From positions 1 to 58,186 of the forward strand of contig NZ_JAERLY010000016.1 in the NCBI RefSeq assembly GCF_018256155.1: 58,186 bases of DNA, read 5' to 3'. Made by a program: the position numbers and the translations under genes. The DNA is from Gluconobacter sp. Dm-62. GTDB lineage: Bacteria; Pseudomonadota; Alphaproteobacteria; Acetobacterales; Acetobacteraceae. The notes under the pieces were generated by a model, which worked only from the letters and a program-made list of their open reading frames with translations, searched no databases and was not told the origin of the DNA. Position 1 is the first letter of the stretch. Each line of letters starts with the position of its first letter. This document shows, one piece after another, positions 27,803 through 36,442 of this stretch.

Positions 27803-30267
27803 CGACGCAGCACAGCCCCTGTTGCCTTGAGAACCGCAGCTTCCACCGATTTGGAAACCGCTTCAAGCTGCGTATCCGTAAGACTCTCGCTCTGTGGCTG
27901 CAAGACCACTTCTACACCAAGCGAACGATGCCCTTCTGGCAGGCTACCACCCTCGAACACGTCAAACAGCCGGACATCCTGCACCAGATTGCGATCCGCC
28001 ATCCGAACCGCCTTCAGAACGGCCTGAATTTCAACGTCTGGTCCCGCCACGAAGGCAAAGTCCCGACGAACAGGCTGCAACGCTGACAGGACAGGCGCAG
28101 ATTTCCGCTTCACCTTCGGCTGCGGCACCTGATCCAGATAGACTTCAAAGGCCACCACGGTTCCGCTCAAACCCAGAGCCCGCGCAACACGCGGGTGCAG
28201 TTCGCCGAACGTCCCCAGAACCGTCTTTGGCCCCTGCCGCACCTGTCCCGAACGACCCGGGTGATAAAAACCCGGAGCATCGGCGGTGACTGAAAGAGCC
28301 GCTTCCGGCACACCCAGAGCCACCAGAGCTGCAAACAGATCCGCCTTTGCATCCCACAGGCCGGCCTCATGCGCCGCAACACCCGGCTCACGCGCCGTCT
28401 GCCCGGCCCGAAGGCCGGCAAGGCGCAGATGCTGACCTGTCGCGTCAAAGCTCGGCCCAACCTCAAACAGCGCACCCTCGCCCGACACGCCAAGGCCGCG
28501 CGCCAGATTGCGAGACAGGGCCCGCGCCAGATTGACCAGTGGGGTCGGACGGAGCTGATCCAGATCCGTGGCGATCGGGTTGAGAAGATGCTGTGTTTCC
28601 GGAAGCTCTCCGAACAGAGCCGCATCATCCTGTGCCACAAAGGAGAACCCCACCGTCTCCGTCAGCCCACGAGCCGCACAGATCCGCCGCAGCAGAGCCG
28701 CACGCGCCTGAAGCGTTGTTACGGCCGGAGCCGGAACAACCGTCGCCTGCGGAAGTGCAACCGCCGGGACATTATCCAGCCCGTAAAGACGCAGCACTTC
28801 TTCAAGAAGATCGCACTCCGCTTCCATGGCCTGAACATGCCCGGCAGCCTTCGCAGCCACATCCGCATCCAGTGTCGGCGCCTGAGCCAGAACCTGCCCT
28901 GAAGCAACGTCATTGCGCCAGGACGGCACAAGGAAGGTCGCAGCCTCTGCGGTCTGCTCCGTTACCTCGAAACCAAGATGCTCAAGCGAACGCACTGCAT
29001 CGTCGGCTGGGAGATCAACGCCCCCCAGCGTCTTCAGACGCTCGAAACGCAGCGTCGCCATCCGCTTCCAGTCTGGCAGCGTCCCCGCTTCGGTGATCTC
29101 GCTGATCTCACCACCACACAGATCGCGGATCATGACCGTGGCGGCTTCCAGACCGTTCAGAACCTGCGCCGGATCAATTCCACGCTCAAAGCGCTGTCGC
29201 GCATCGGTGTGAATGGCCAGACGACGACCCGTCAGCGCAATGCGGACAGAATCAAACAGAGCGGATTCCACGAACACATCCGTCGTGTTTTCATCAACAC
29301 CACTGCTGTCACCACCGATCAGACCGGCGAGCGACTGCACCCCAGCTTCATCGACAATGACCATGTCCTCGGTCCCGAGCACATATTCCCGTCCGTCAAG
29401 CCCGGTAAAGGTCTCGCGGGCGGCATGCGTCACCGTGAGTGTATCGCCTTTAAGTTTCGCAACATCAAAGACATGCAGCGGACGGCCAAGATCGTATGTG
29501 AGGTAATTCGTCACATCGACGAGTGCCGAGATCGGCTTGACGCCGACCGCCTCCAGACGACGCTGCAACCAGTCCGGGCTCGGGCCATTCTTCACACCCC
29601 GAATAACGCGCCCGACGATATACGGACAGGCCGGATGCTCGGTCTTCCATGTCAGCGGAGACGGGAAATCCCCTTCCATCGCTTCGGTCAGCCAGGGCTT
29701 CAGACGACCGATCCCTGCTGCAGCCAGATCCCGCGCAATGCCGCGAATACTCAGCGCGTCACCCCGGTTCGGCGTAATGGCGATCTCGATGACAGGATCA
29801 TCCAGTTCGGCATAGGCCGCGTAGGACGCCCCGATTGGGGCAGCTTCGGACAGCTCGGCAATCCCGTTGCTTTCCTCACCGAGCCCAAGCTCACGGAGCG
29901 AACACATCATTCCGCCGCTGTCCTGCCCGCGGATCTTGCCCTTCTTGATGGTGATGTCGAGCCCGGGAATATACGTCCCCGGCGGTGCAAAGATCACATG
30001 CAGACCAGCCCGCGCATTAGGCGCGCCGCACACGACCTGCACGTCTTCAAACCCGGCCCCCGCTGCAACCCGACAGACCTGAAGCCGGTCCGCATCCGGA
30101 TGACGATGCGCCTCGACGATCTTGGCCGTCCGGAAACCCACCAGACGATCGGCGGGGTTCTCAACACCCTCGACCTCAAGCCCGATGACATTCAGCCGGG
30201 CGTAGATGTCTTCAACAGAAGCTGTAAAATCAAGATGTTCACGCAGCCATGAGAGAGAGAACTTCAT
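27799..30267 (-). CDS. pheT: Phenylalanyl-tRNA synthetase beta subunit
   Basis: 822 residues, full length. An N-terminal tRNA-binding (EMAP-like) domain lies at about 40-155, with a B5 domain and catalytic-like core in the middle. The C-terminal FDX-ACB anticodon-binding domain includes VRRDFAFVAG and SLPEGHRSLGVEVVLQP (about 725-822). It forms the alpha2-beta2 enzyme with PheS, whose stop lies one base before this ATG. Confidence 0.96.
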   Translation of the reverse strand: MKFSLSWLREHLDFTASVEDIYARLNVIGLEVEGVENPADRLVGFRTAKIVEAHRHPDADRLQVCRVAAGAGFEDVQVVCGAPNARAGLHVIFAPPGTYIPGLDITIKKGKIRGQDSGGMMCSLRELGLGEESNGIAELSEAAPIGASYAAYAELDDPVIEIAITPNRGDALSIRGIARDLAAAGIGRLKPWLTEAMEGDFPSPLTWKTEHPACPYIVGRVIRGVKNGPSPDWLQRRLEAVGVKPISALVDVTNYLTYDLGRPLHVFDVAKLKGDTLTVTHAARETFTGLDGREYVLGTEDMVIVDEAGVQSLAGLIGGDSSGVDENTTDVFVESALFDSVRIALTGRRLAIHTDARQRFERGIDPAQVLNGLEAATVMIRDLCGGEISEITEAGTLPDWKRMATLRFERLKTLGGVDLPADDAVRSLEHLGFEVTEQTAEAATFLVPSWRNDVASGQVLAQAPTLDADVAAKAAGHVQAMEAECDLLEEVLRLYGLDNVPAVALPQATVVPAPAVTTLQARAALLRRICAARGLTETVGFSFVAQDDAALFGELPETQHLLNPIATDLDQLRPTPLVNLARALSRNLARGLGVSGEGALFEVGPSFDATGQHLRLAGLRAGQTAREPGVAAHEAGLWDAKADLFAALVALGVPEAALSVTADAPGFYHPGRSGQVRQGPKTVLGTFGELHPRVARALGLSGTVVAFEVYLDQVPQPKVKRKSAPVLSALQPVRRDFAFVAGPDVEIQAVLKAVRMADRNLVQDVRLFDVFEGGSLPEGHRSLGVEVVLQPQSESLTDTQLEAVSKSVEAAVLKATGAVLRR

Positions 30268-30268
30268 G

Positions 30269-31339
30269 TCACACGCCCTCCGTCAGCGTGGCCGGCGAAA
30301 ACGCCGAAAATCCATAATGCCGCAGCCAGCGCAGGTCGCTTTCATAGAAAGACCGCAGATCGGGAATGCCGTTTTTCAGCATTGCCAGACGTTCGATCCC
30401 CATGCCGAAAGCAAACCCCTGCCATTCAGCCGGGTCCAATCCGCAATTCGCCAAAACCCGCGGATGGATCATCCCCGAGCCCAGAACCTCAAGCCAGTCA
30501 GACCCACCGCCAATTTCACCAGTCGCCTTTGACCAGCCGATATCGACTTCCATGGAAGGCTCAGTGAACGGGAAATAGGATGCGCGAAAACGGACCGGCA
30601 GGTTCGGCTTGTCGAAATAGACGCGCAGGAACTCGATCAGGCAGCCCTTGAGGTGGCCGAGCGTGATATTGCGATCGACCACCAGGCCTTCGCACTGATG
30701 GAACATCGGCGAATGCGTTGCATCATGGTCGGCACGATAGGTGCGGCCAGGCGCAATAATGCGGATCGGGGGCTTTTCGCCCAGCATAGTGCGGATCTGC
30801 ACCCCAGAGGTCTGCGTGCGCAGAACCCGCGGCTCATCACCTTCGGTCTTGGGCGGCAGATAGAATGTATCGTGTTCGGTGCGTGCAGGATGGTGGTCCG
30901 GCGTGTTGAGTGCCGAGAAATTATGCCACTGGCTTTCGATATCCGGCCCTTCGGCGACGGAGAAACCCATCGCACCGAAAATGGCCGTCATTTCCTCGAT
31001 GGTCCGGCTGATGGGATGGATGGTGCCGGTCACGAGTGCAGGGGCAGGCATCGTCACATCAATACGCTCGGAGCGCAGACGGGCCTGAAGCGCCTCTTCC
31101 TCAAGATCGCGACCGCGGGTTTCAATAGCCGCTGTCAGTTCGTCACGCAGACGGTTCAACGCCTGACCGCGCTCCTTGCGCTCCTGCGGCTCCAACTTGC
31201 CCAACTGCTTGAGCAGACCGGTCAGCGCACCAGACTTGCCCAGCGTTCCAACGCGGATTGCGTCCCACTGCGCACGATCCTGCGCCGCAGCCAGCGCAGC
31301 CAGCGTGTCATTCCTGAGTGTATCGAGATCGTCGGCCAT
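30269..31339 (-). CDS. pheS: Phenylalanyl-tRNA synthetase alpha subunit
   Basis: 356 residues from ATG 31339 (AGGGG 9 bases upstream). A longer frame reaches 31405 but crosses the terminator hairpin. HNFSALNTPDHHPARTEHDTFY and the motif 2 arginine region RTYRADHDATHSPMFHQCEG are class II PheS signatures, and GFAFGMGIERLAML is motif 3. The coiled-coil N-terminus lies at about 1-85. Confidence 0.96.
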   Translation of the reverse strand: MADDLDTLRNDTLAALAAAQDRAQWDAIRVGTLGKSGALTGLLKQLGKLEPQERKERGQALNRLRDELTAAIETRGRDLEEEALQARLRSERIDVTMPAPALVTGTIHPISRTIEEMTAIFGAMGFSVAEGPDIESQWHNFSALNTPDHHPARTEHDTFYLPPKTEGDEPRVLRTQTSGVQIRTMLGEKPPIRIIAPGRTYRADHDATHSPMFHQCEGLVVDRNITLGHLKGCLIEFLRVYFDKPNLPVRFRASYFPFTEPSMEVDIGWSKATGEIGGGSDWLEVLGSGMIHPRVLANCGLDPAEWQGFAFGMGIERLAMLKNGIPDLRSFYESDLRWLRHYGFSAFSPATLTEGV

Positions 31340-31359
31340 AGCGCCCATCCCCTGCAGCA

Positions 31360-31396
31360 CAAAACAAAACGGGCCGTCCTGATAACAGGACGGCCC
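31360..31396 (-). terminator. Attenuator-like terminator between rplT and pheS
   Basis: A perfect 10-bp stem (31371-31380 with 31387-31396), six-base loop, then GTTTTGTTTTG on the minus strand. It lies about 30 bases before the pheS start and could end rplT transcription or set pheST levels. No Phe-rich leader peptide is seen between rplT and the hairpin. Confidence 0.8.
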
Positions 31397-31436
31397 GCCA
31401 GTCACCAGACCCCCAAAGGGATCAAGCCGGAAAAGC

Positions 31437-31793
31437 TCAGCCGAGAGCGGCCTGGGCCTTCTTCACGATTTCACCGAAAGCGGCGCTATCGTCAAAAGCA
31501 ATAGCGGCGAGGACCTTACGGTCGATCTCGATGCCAGCCTTGTCCAGACCATTGATGAAGCGGCTGTACGTCAGACCATGCTCGCGGACGGCAGCATTGA
31601 TACGCTGGATCCACAGGGCGCGGAAATCACGCTTCTTGTTGCGACGGTCACGATACGCATAACGCAGCGCCTTCTCGACGCGCTCCAGAGCGATACGGTA
31701 GTTCGTGGAGGAACGGCCGCGATAACCCTTGGCGAGCTCGAGAACCTTCTTGTGACGGGCGTGCGACGTTACGCCCCGCTTGACACGTGCCAT
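31437..31793 (-). CDS. rplT: Ribosomal protein L20
   Basis: 118 residues. [20 protein letters not shown] and [19 protein letters not shown] are unmistakable L20 sequences. L20 binds 23S rRNA early in 50S assembly and in several bacteria represses its own operon. It is separated from rpmI by 14 bases. Confidence 0.98.
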   Translation of the reverse strand: MARVKRGVTSHARHKKVLELAKGYRGRSSTNYRIALERVEKALRYAYRDRRNKKRDFRALWIQRINAAVREHGLTYSRFINGLDKAGIEIDRKVLAAIAFDDSAAFGEIVKKAQAALG

Positions 31794-31807
31794 ATTACCT
31801 TATCTCC

Positions 31808-32008
31808 TCAGAGCCCGTAGGGCGCCCACTGCTTGATTGTCTTCGCATCCATATCCGTCATGGTCTGAGGACCACGGTTGGTGCGCTTCATCTTCTGCGG
31901 ACGGTTGATAAGGCCATGGCGCTTGTTGCCCGGGCCGCACATCACTTTGCCGGTCGCGGTGATCTTGAACCGCTTCTTGACCGACGACTTGGTCTTCATC
32001 TTGGGCAT
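31808..32008 (-). CDS. rpmI: Ribosomal protein L35
   Basis: 66 residues from ATG 32008. [20 protein letters not shown] and [15 protein letters not shown] are L35 signatures. The longer upstream frame to 32143 is leader sequence. infC, which usually precedes rpmI, is not present here; instead the divergent glucose dehydrogenase gene follows after 310 bases. Confidence 0.98.
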   Translation of the reverse strand: MPKMKTKSSVKKRFKITATGKVMCGPGNKRHGLINRPQKMKRTNRGPQTMTDMDAKTIKQWAPYGL

Positions 32009-32064
32009 TTCGGTCTCCCTCGCCGTAAACGATTGGTCCTGCACACAGTCAGGACTCTGCACGG

Positions 32065-32088
32065 CCGGGCATGCCACTCGTGGCCCGG
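32065..32088 (-). other. Hairpin in the rpmI-rplT leader
   Basis: CCGGGC (32065-32070) and GCCCGG (32083-32088) form a 6-bp stem with an inner CAC/GTG pairing, about 60 bases upstream of rpmI. It could be an RNA structure for L20-type autoregulation, but no match to a known L20 site was established. Confidence 0.3.
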
Positions 32089-32186
32089 ACGCGTGCGCGG
32101 AAGCGGTGTCCTTATCGCAACCCAAAGTTGCCTGCAAGCGCATTATTTTCTTGAACGCTCAATCATAAGTCCCTCCTTTCCTCAAG

Positions 32187-32221
32187 TCACGACGACGTGA
32201 AAGTCCTCACACTGACGTGAG
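32187..32221 (+). promoter_or_regulatory. Two palindromic operator candidates upstream of glucose dehydrogenase
   Basis: The 310-base gap between rpmI and gcd holds two copies of TCAC-N6-GTGA: 32187-32200 and 32207-32220, starting exactly 20 bp apart (two helical turns). Both have spacers ending GAC, and the second is flanked by C and G to give CTCAC/GTGAG. Their phasing suggests paired dimer binding. They lie about 100-130 bases before the gcd start. The regulator is not known. Confidence 0.5.
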
Positions 32222-32318
32222 CAATATGAACCTTCTGACATCTTGACCCTTGACCTGCATCCATGTGCTTTGTCCGGAAGTCACCGTGCTGCACCAAAAC
32301 AACAGCTCCAGGAACATC

Positions 32319-34745
32319 ATGAGCACAACATCCCGGCCAGGGCTCTGGGCCCTGATAACGGCCGCGGTATTCGCGCTTTGCGGCGCGATCCTTACCGTTG
32401 GCGGCGCATGGGTCGCTGCCATCGGCGGCCCTCTTTATTATGTCCTCCTCGGCGTGGCGCTCCTCGCCACGGCTTTCCTCTCATTCCGGCGCAATCCGGC
32501 TGCTCTCTATCTGTTTGCAGTCGTCGTGTTTGCCACGGTCATCTGGGAGCTCACGGTTGTCGGCCTCGACATCTGGGCCCTGATTCCGCGTTCGGACATC
32601 GTCATCATCCTCGGCATCTGGCTGCTGCTGCCGTTCGTCTCCCGCCAGATTGGTGGTACGCGGACGACCGTGCTCCCGCTCGCCGGCGCTGTTGGCGTTG
32701 CAGTCCTGGCCCTGTTCGCCAGCCTCTTCACCGACCCGCATGACATCAGCGGCGAGCTGCCGACGCAGATCGCAAACGCCTCCCCCGCCGACCCGGACAA
32801 CGTCCCGGCCAGCGAATGGCACGCTTATGGCCGCACGCAGGCCGGTGACCGCTGGTCCCCGCTGAACCAGATCAATGCGACGAACGTCAGCAACCTCAAG
32901 GTCGCATGGCATATCCACACCAAGGATATGATGAACTCCAACGACCCGGGCGAAGCGACGAACGAAGCGACCCCGATCGAGTTCAACAACACGCTTTACA
33001 TGTGCTCGCTGCACCAGAAGCTGTTTGCCGTTGATGGTGCCACCGGCAACATCAAGTGGGTCTACGATCCGAAGCTCCAGATCAACCCGGGCTTCCAGCA
33101 TCTGACCTGCCGTGGCGTCAGCTTCCACGAAACGCCGGCCAATGCGACGGATTCCGATGGCAACCCTGCTCCGACAGACTGCGCCAAGCGCATCATTCTG
33201 CCGGTCAACGATGGTCGTCTGGTTGAAGTCGATGCCGACACAGGCAAGACCTGCTCTGGCTTCGGTACCAATGGCGAGATCGACCTGCGCGTTCCGAACC
33301 AGCCTTACACGACGCCCGGCCAGTATGAGCCGACGTCGCCGCCGGTCATCACGAGCAAGCTGATCATCGCCAACAGCGCGGTCACAGACAACGGCTCGGT
33401 CAAGCAGGCTTCGGGCGCCACGCAGGCATTCGACGTCTACACCGGCAAGCGCGTCTGGGTGTTCGATGCGTCCAACCCGGATCCGAACCAGCTTCCGGAT
33501 GACAGCCACCCTGTCTTCCACCCGAACTCCCCGAACTCGTGGATCGTGTCGTCCTACGACGCCAACCTGAACCTCGTGTACATCCCGATGGGCGTGGGTA
33601 CTCCCGACCAGTGGGGCGGTGACCGCACGAAGGATTCCGAGCGGTTTGCTCCGGGTATCGTCGCGCTGAACGCCGACACCGGCAAGCTCGCCTGGTTCTA
33701 CCAGACTGTTCATCACGATCTGTGGGACATGGACGTTCCGTCCCAGCCGAGCCTCGTGGACGTGACGCAGAAGGACGGTACGCTTGTTCCGGCCATCTAC
33801 GCACCGACCAAGACTGGCGACATCTTCGTCCTCGACCGTCGCACCGGCAAGGAAATCGTCCCGGCTCCGGAAACTCCGGTTCCCGGTGGTGCCGCTCCTG
33901 GCGACCACACCAGCCCGACCCAGCCGATGTCGCAGCTGACCCTGCGTCCGAAGAACCCGCTGAACGACTCCGATATCTGGGGCGGCACGATCTTCGACCA
34001 GATGTTCTGCAGCATCTATTTCCACACCCTGCGCTACGAAGGCCCCTTCACGCCGCCGTCGCTCAAGGGTTCGCTCATCTTCCCGGGCGATCTGGGAATG
34101 TTCGAATGGGGTGGTCTGGCCGTCGATCCGCAGCGTCAGGTGGCATTCGCCAACCCGATCTCCCTGCCGTTCGTCTCCCAGCTGGTTCCCCGTAGCGCAA
34201 GCAACCCGCTCTGGCCTGACGAAAACGCCAAGGGCACGGGGGGTGAAACCGGCCTGCAGCACAACTATGGCATCCCGTATGCCGTCAACCTGCATCCGTT
34301 CCTGGATCCGGTGCTGCTGCCGCTCGGCATCAAGATGCCATGCCGTACGCCGCCCTGGGGCTATGTCGCCGGTATTGATCTGAAGACCAACAAGGTCGTC
34401 TGGCAGCACCGCAACGGCACCCTGCGTGACTCGATGTATGGCAGCTCCCTGCCGATCCCGCTGCCGCCGATCAAGATCGGTGTCCCGAGCCTCGGTGGCC
34501 CGCTCTCCACGGCTGGCAACCTCGGCTTCCTGACGGCGTCCATGGATTACTACATCCGTGCGTACAACCTGACGACGGGCAAGGTGCTGTGGCAGGACCG
34601 TCTGCCGGCTGGTGCTCAGGCAACGCCGATCACCTATGCCGTCAACGGCAAGCAGTACATCGTAACCTATGCAGGTGGACACAACTCGTTCCCGACCCGC
34701 ATGGGCGACGACATCATCGCCTACGCCCTGCCCGATCAGAAATGA
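32319..34745 (+). CDS. gcd: Membrane-bound PQQ-dependent glucose dehydrogenase
   Basis: 808 residues from ATG 32319 (AGGA 5 bases upstream); an in-frame TTG at 32250 is not needed. Five hydrophobic segments in the first 140 residues anchor it in the inner membrane. The rest is the PQQ propeller with repeated Trp-docking segments, e.g. GEATNEATPIEFNNTLYMCS, RIILPVNDGRLVEVDADTGK and HHDLWDMDVPSQPSLVDV. It oxidises glucose to gluconolactone in the periplasm and passes electrons to ubiquinone. His788 near the end (YAGGHNSFPTRMGDD) appears to match the histidine reported to restrict substrate range in Gluconobacter enzymes; numbering may differ by one. A terminator follows. Confidence 0.97.
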   Translation: MSTTSRPGLWALITAAVFALCGAILTVGGAWVAAIGGPLYYVLLGVALLATAFLSFRRNPAALYLFAVVVFATVIWELTVVGLDIWALIPRSDIVIILGIWLLLPFVSRQIGGTRTTVLPLAGAVGVAVLALFASLFTDPHDISGELPTQIANASPADPDNVPASEWHAYGRTQAGDRWSPLNQINATNVSNLKVAWHIHTKDMMNSNDPGEATNEATPIEFNNTLYMCSLHQKLFAVDGATGNIKWVYDPKLQINPGFQHLTCRGVSFHETPANATDSDGNPAPTDCAKRIILPVNDGRLVEVDADTGKTCSGFGTNGEIDLRVPNQPYTTPGQYEPTSPPVITSKLIIANSAVTDNGSVKQASGATQAFDVYTGKRVWVFDASNPDPNQLPDDSHPVFHPNSPNSWIVSSYDANLNLVYIPMGVGTPDQWGGDRTKDSERFAPGIVALNADTGKLAWFYQTVHHDLWDMDVPSQPSLVDVTQKDGTLVPAIYAPTKTGDIFVLDRRTGKEIVPAPETPVPGGAAPGDHTSPTQPMSQLTLRPKNPLNDSDIWGGTIFDQMFCSIYFHTLRYEGPFTPPSLKGSLIFPGDLGMFEWGGLAVDPQRQVAFANPISLPFVSQLVPRSASNPLWPDENAKGTGGETGLQHNYGIPYAVNLHPFLDPVLLPLGIKMPCRTPPWGYVAGIDLKTNKVVWQHRNGTLRDSMYGSSLPIPLPPIKIGVPSLGGPLSTAGNLGFLTASMDYYIRAYNLTTGKVLWQDRLPAGAQATPITYAVNGKQYIVTYAGGHNSFPTRMGDDIIAYALPDQK

Positions 34746-34769
34746 TCTGACAGGACACTCCTGGCCATG

Positions 34770-34807
34770 AAAAAGGGGAGATACCATCCGGTATCTCCCC
34801 TTTTTTT
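34770..34807 (+). terminator. Rho-independent terminator after glucose dehydrogenase
   Basis: A-run plus GGGGAGATACC pairs with GGTATCTCCCC around the loop ATCC, followed by seven T. The stem runs from about 34770 to 34805. It lies 25 bases after the gcd stop. Confidence 0.92.
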
Positions 34808-34875
34808 ATGTCGGCATACTGGTCAGCAGAGAGCTGGTTACATAAAGTCATATTTCGCACAAAGACGAGAGACAT

Positions 34876-35532
34876 ATGATGAGACTGCCCGTCGCCTCTT
34901 CTGCCCTGGCGCTGACTTTATTTCTTGTGGGCAACATTGCGCCTGCCGTTGCAGAAGAGCAGCCTCTGGGTGCGATGCTGGATCCCCATCATCATACCCC
35001 TCTCATCTATCCCCCCGCTGAACTTGAATTTCACAAGGGCGGAACCGCCCACGTCCACTGCACGATCAGCGCTGCCGGGATTGCCACGGAATGTCAGTCT
35101 TCCGCTTCACAGCCGGATTTTGGTCTCGCTGCCGAACAGATGGCCTACTCCTCCACGTTCCTACCCGCATATAAAAGCGGTGTGGCCATTCAGAGCGACT
35201 GGGAAAAAACCTATAACTTTCATGCCTCTCCTGACATGACGACACCCCAGATCGACAAAGCTCACACGCCAGCGCCCCATTATCCCGAAGCCGCCGACAT
35301 TGCAGGAATTGGCGCGCGCATCACCGTGATCTGTCAGATCGACCAGATGGGTGCTGCACATGACTGCAGTGCCAGTGACGGGCCAGCAATCCTGCAACGC
35401 GCTTCGCTCGCCTATTTCGACCTCGCACGATACTACCCAGCCCTCAAGGACGGGCAGCCCGTCACGGCGCAGTATCGGGGAGATATTGATTGGGACGTCT
35501 CTCATCCCTTGGATCAAAAGGGATTCCGCTAG
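34876..35532 (+). CDS. Secreted protein with two TonB-C-like domains
   Basis: 218 residues with a signal peptide ending near PAVAEEQ (about residue 26). Two similar segments follow: LIYPPAELEFHKGGTAHVHC with CTISAAGIATEC (about 42-76), and HYPEAADIAGIGARITVICQ with DQMGAAHDC (about 132-165). Both have the YP....G.v.v...i...G....c pattern of the TonB C-terminal fold, each with a cysteine pair. There is no membrane anchor or Pro-rich TonB linker, so it is not an ordinary TonB. No ExbBD genes are adjacent. The function is unknown; a cell-wall-binding or scaffold role is only a guess. Confidence 0.65.
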   Translation: MMRLPVASSALALTLFLVGNIAPAVAEEQPLGAMLDPHHHTPLIYPPAELEFHKGGTAHVHCTISAAGIATECQSSASQPDFGLAAEQMAYSSTFLPAYKSGVAIQSDWEKTYNFHASPDMTTPQIDKAHTPAPHYPEAADIAGIGARITVICQIDQMGAAHDCSASDGPAILQRASLAYFDLARYYPALKDGQPVTAQYRGDIDWDVSHPLDQKGFR

Positions 35533-35558
35533 TATTCGGGGACGAGGCAACTTGCGTC

Positions 35559-35571
35559 ACGTTTGAAACGT
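35559..35571 (+). promoter_or_regulatory. Perfect palindrome upstream of the small secreted repeat protein
   Basis: ACGTTT-G-AAACGT is a 13-base perfect inverted repeat about 70 bases before the start at 35640. It could be an operator; no regulator is assigned. Confidence 0.35.
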
Positions 35572-35639
35572 ATTGCATTCTTCTCGGAACGCCGGGGCTT
35601 GAATATCAGGCTCCGGCCCAGCTCTGGAGACCATAATCC

Positions 35640-35918
35640 ATGTCATTCCGTCACCTATCCGTTGCTGCCCTAGCCGTTCTGGCATTTGGCGCCCAGATGG
35701 CTCACGCCAAGCCCTGCCGCGACGACAAAGGCAAGTTCGTCAAATGCGAAGCACCGCAGAAGCCGAAACCTTGCCGGGACAGGCAGGGAAAATTCACAAA
35801 GTGCCCCCCACCCGTTAGTGGCGCAGCACCAGCAAATGGTCCCGCCCCATCTGCAGCCCCGCCATACAGCATGACCGGCGGCAAGATTCAGTCCCCTTCG
35901 GAAAACCACCCGCAGTAA
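35640..35918 (+). CDS. Small secreted protein with two CRDxxGKFxKC repeats
   Basis: 92 residues. A signal peptide of about 23 residues ends at AHA. The mature protein starts with two near-identical units, KPCRDDKGKFVKC and KPCRDRQGKFTKC (about residues 25-37 and 42-55), and ends in a Pro/Ala/Ser-rich tail. Each repeat has a Cys pair nine residues apart, so each may form a small disulfide hairpin or bind metal in the periplasm. TGGAGA precedes the ATG. I do not recognise the family. Confidence 0.7.
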   Translation: MSFRHLSVAALAVLAFGAQMAHAKPCRDDKGKFVKCEAPQKPKPCRDRQGKFTKCPPPVSGAAPANGPAPSAAPPYSMTGGKIQSPSENHPQ

Positions 35919-35925
35919 GCTCACT

Positions 35926-35960
35926 CCCCCCGGAGGCTCAGGCCAACGGGGGTTTTATAT
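35926..35960 (+). terminator. Terminator between the repeat protein and sufE
   Basis: CCCCC (35926-35931 region) pairs with GGGGG (35948-35952), with an inner GGC/GCC pairing, followed by TTTTATATTT. It lies between convergent genes and best serves the plus-strand gene. Confidence 0.65.
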
Positions 35961-36395
35961 TTAATGTGAAGCGCGCTTCTGAATGGCCTGTGCCATTGCC
36001 TCAACACCATTTCCACGGTTCGTCGAAAGCGCCTTGACCAGTCCCATATCGTGCAGGAACACCGGGCTTGTCTCAAGGATCTCCGATTTCGAGCGGCCGG
36101 AATAAACCCTCAGCAAAAGTGCGACGAGCCCTTGCACGATGGCCGCATCAGAAGCCCCGGCAAAAAACAGCTTTCCGTTTCTTTCAACAGCTTCAAGCCA
36201 GACCTGACTCTGGCATCCCGGAACGCGATGAGCGTCATCCTGCCACTCTTCCGGAAATGGCGGAAGCTTGCGCCCCATTTCGATAATGTACTGATACCGC
36301 TCCATCCAGTCGTCAAACAGGCCTAGCTCCGCTTCGATTTCCTCGATGGCCGCAGCAGATGTGTCCTCCTGGGGAACAAGATAGGCATCACTCAC
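35961..36395 (-). CDS. sufE: SufE-family cysteine desulfuration protein
   Basis: 144 residues, normal for SufE. Sulfur-accepting Cys lies in RVPGCQSQVWL (about residue 60), and ELGLFDDWMERYQYIIEMGR is the usual N-terminal helix. SufE takes persulfide sulfur from SufS for Fe-S cluster building. The rest of the suf operon is not in the window. It lies 48 bases downstream of the kinase operon on the same strand. Confidence 0.94.
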   Translation of the reverse strand: MSDAYLVPQEDTSAAAIEEIEAELGLFDDWMERYQYIIEMGRKLPPFPEEWQDDAHRVPGCQSQVWLEAVERNGKLFFAGASDAAIVQGLVALLLRVYSGRSKSEILETSPVFLHDMGLVKALSTNRGNGVEAMAQAIQKRASH

Positions 36396-36442
36396 GCGTC
36401 ATAATCTCCAATTTACTGGATCAGTAGTGTCGGATTGGCCCG

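Noticed and set aside
28978-30252. A 424-residue plus-strand frame under pheT
   Set aside because: Antisense shadow of PheT, no start signals or domains.
31397-31436. A PheM-like leader peptide
   Set aside because: The frame following rplT contains no run of Phe codons and no start with a ribosome-binding site.
32481-34787. A 768-residue open frame on the minus strand
   Set aside because: It is antisense to glucose dehydrogenase and crosses its terminator; Arg/Val/Gly-rich shadow.
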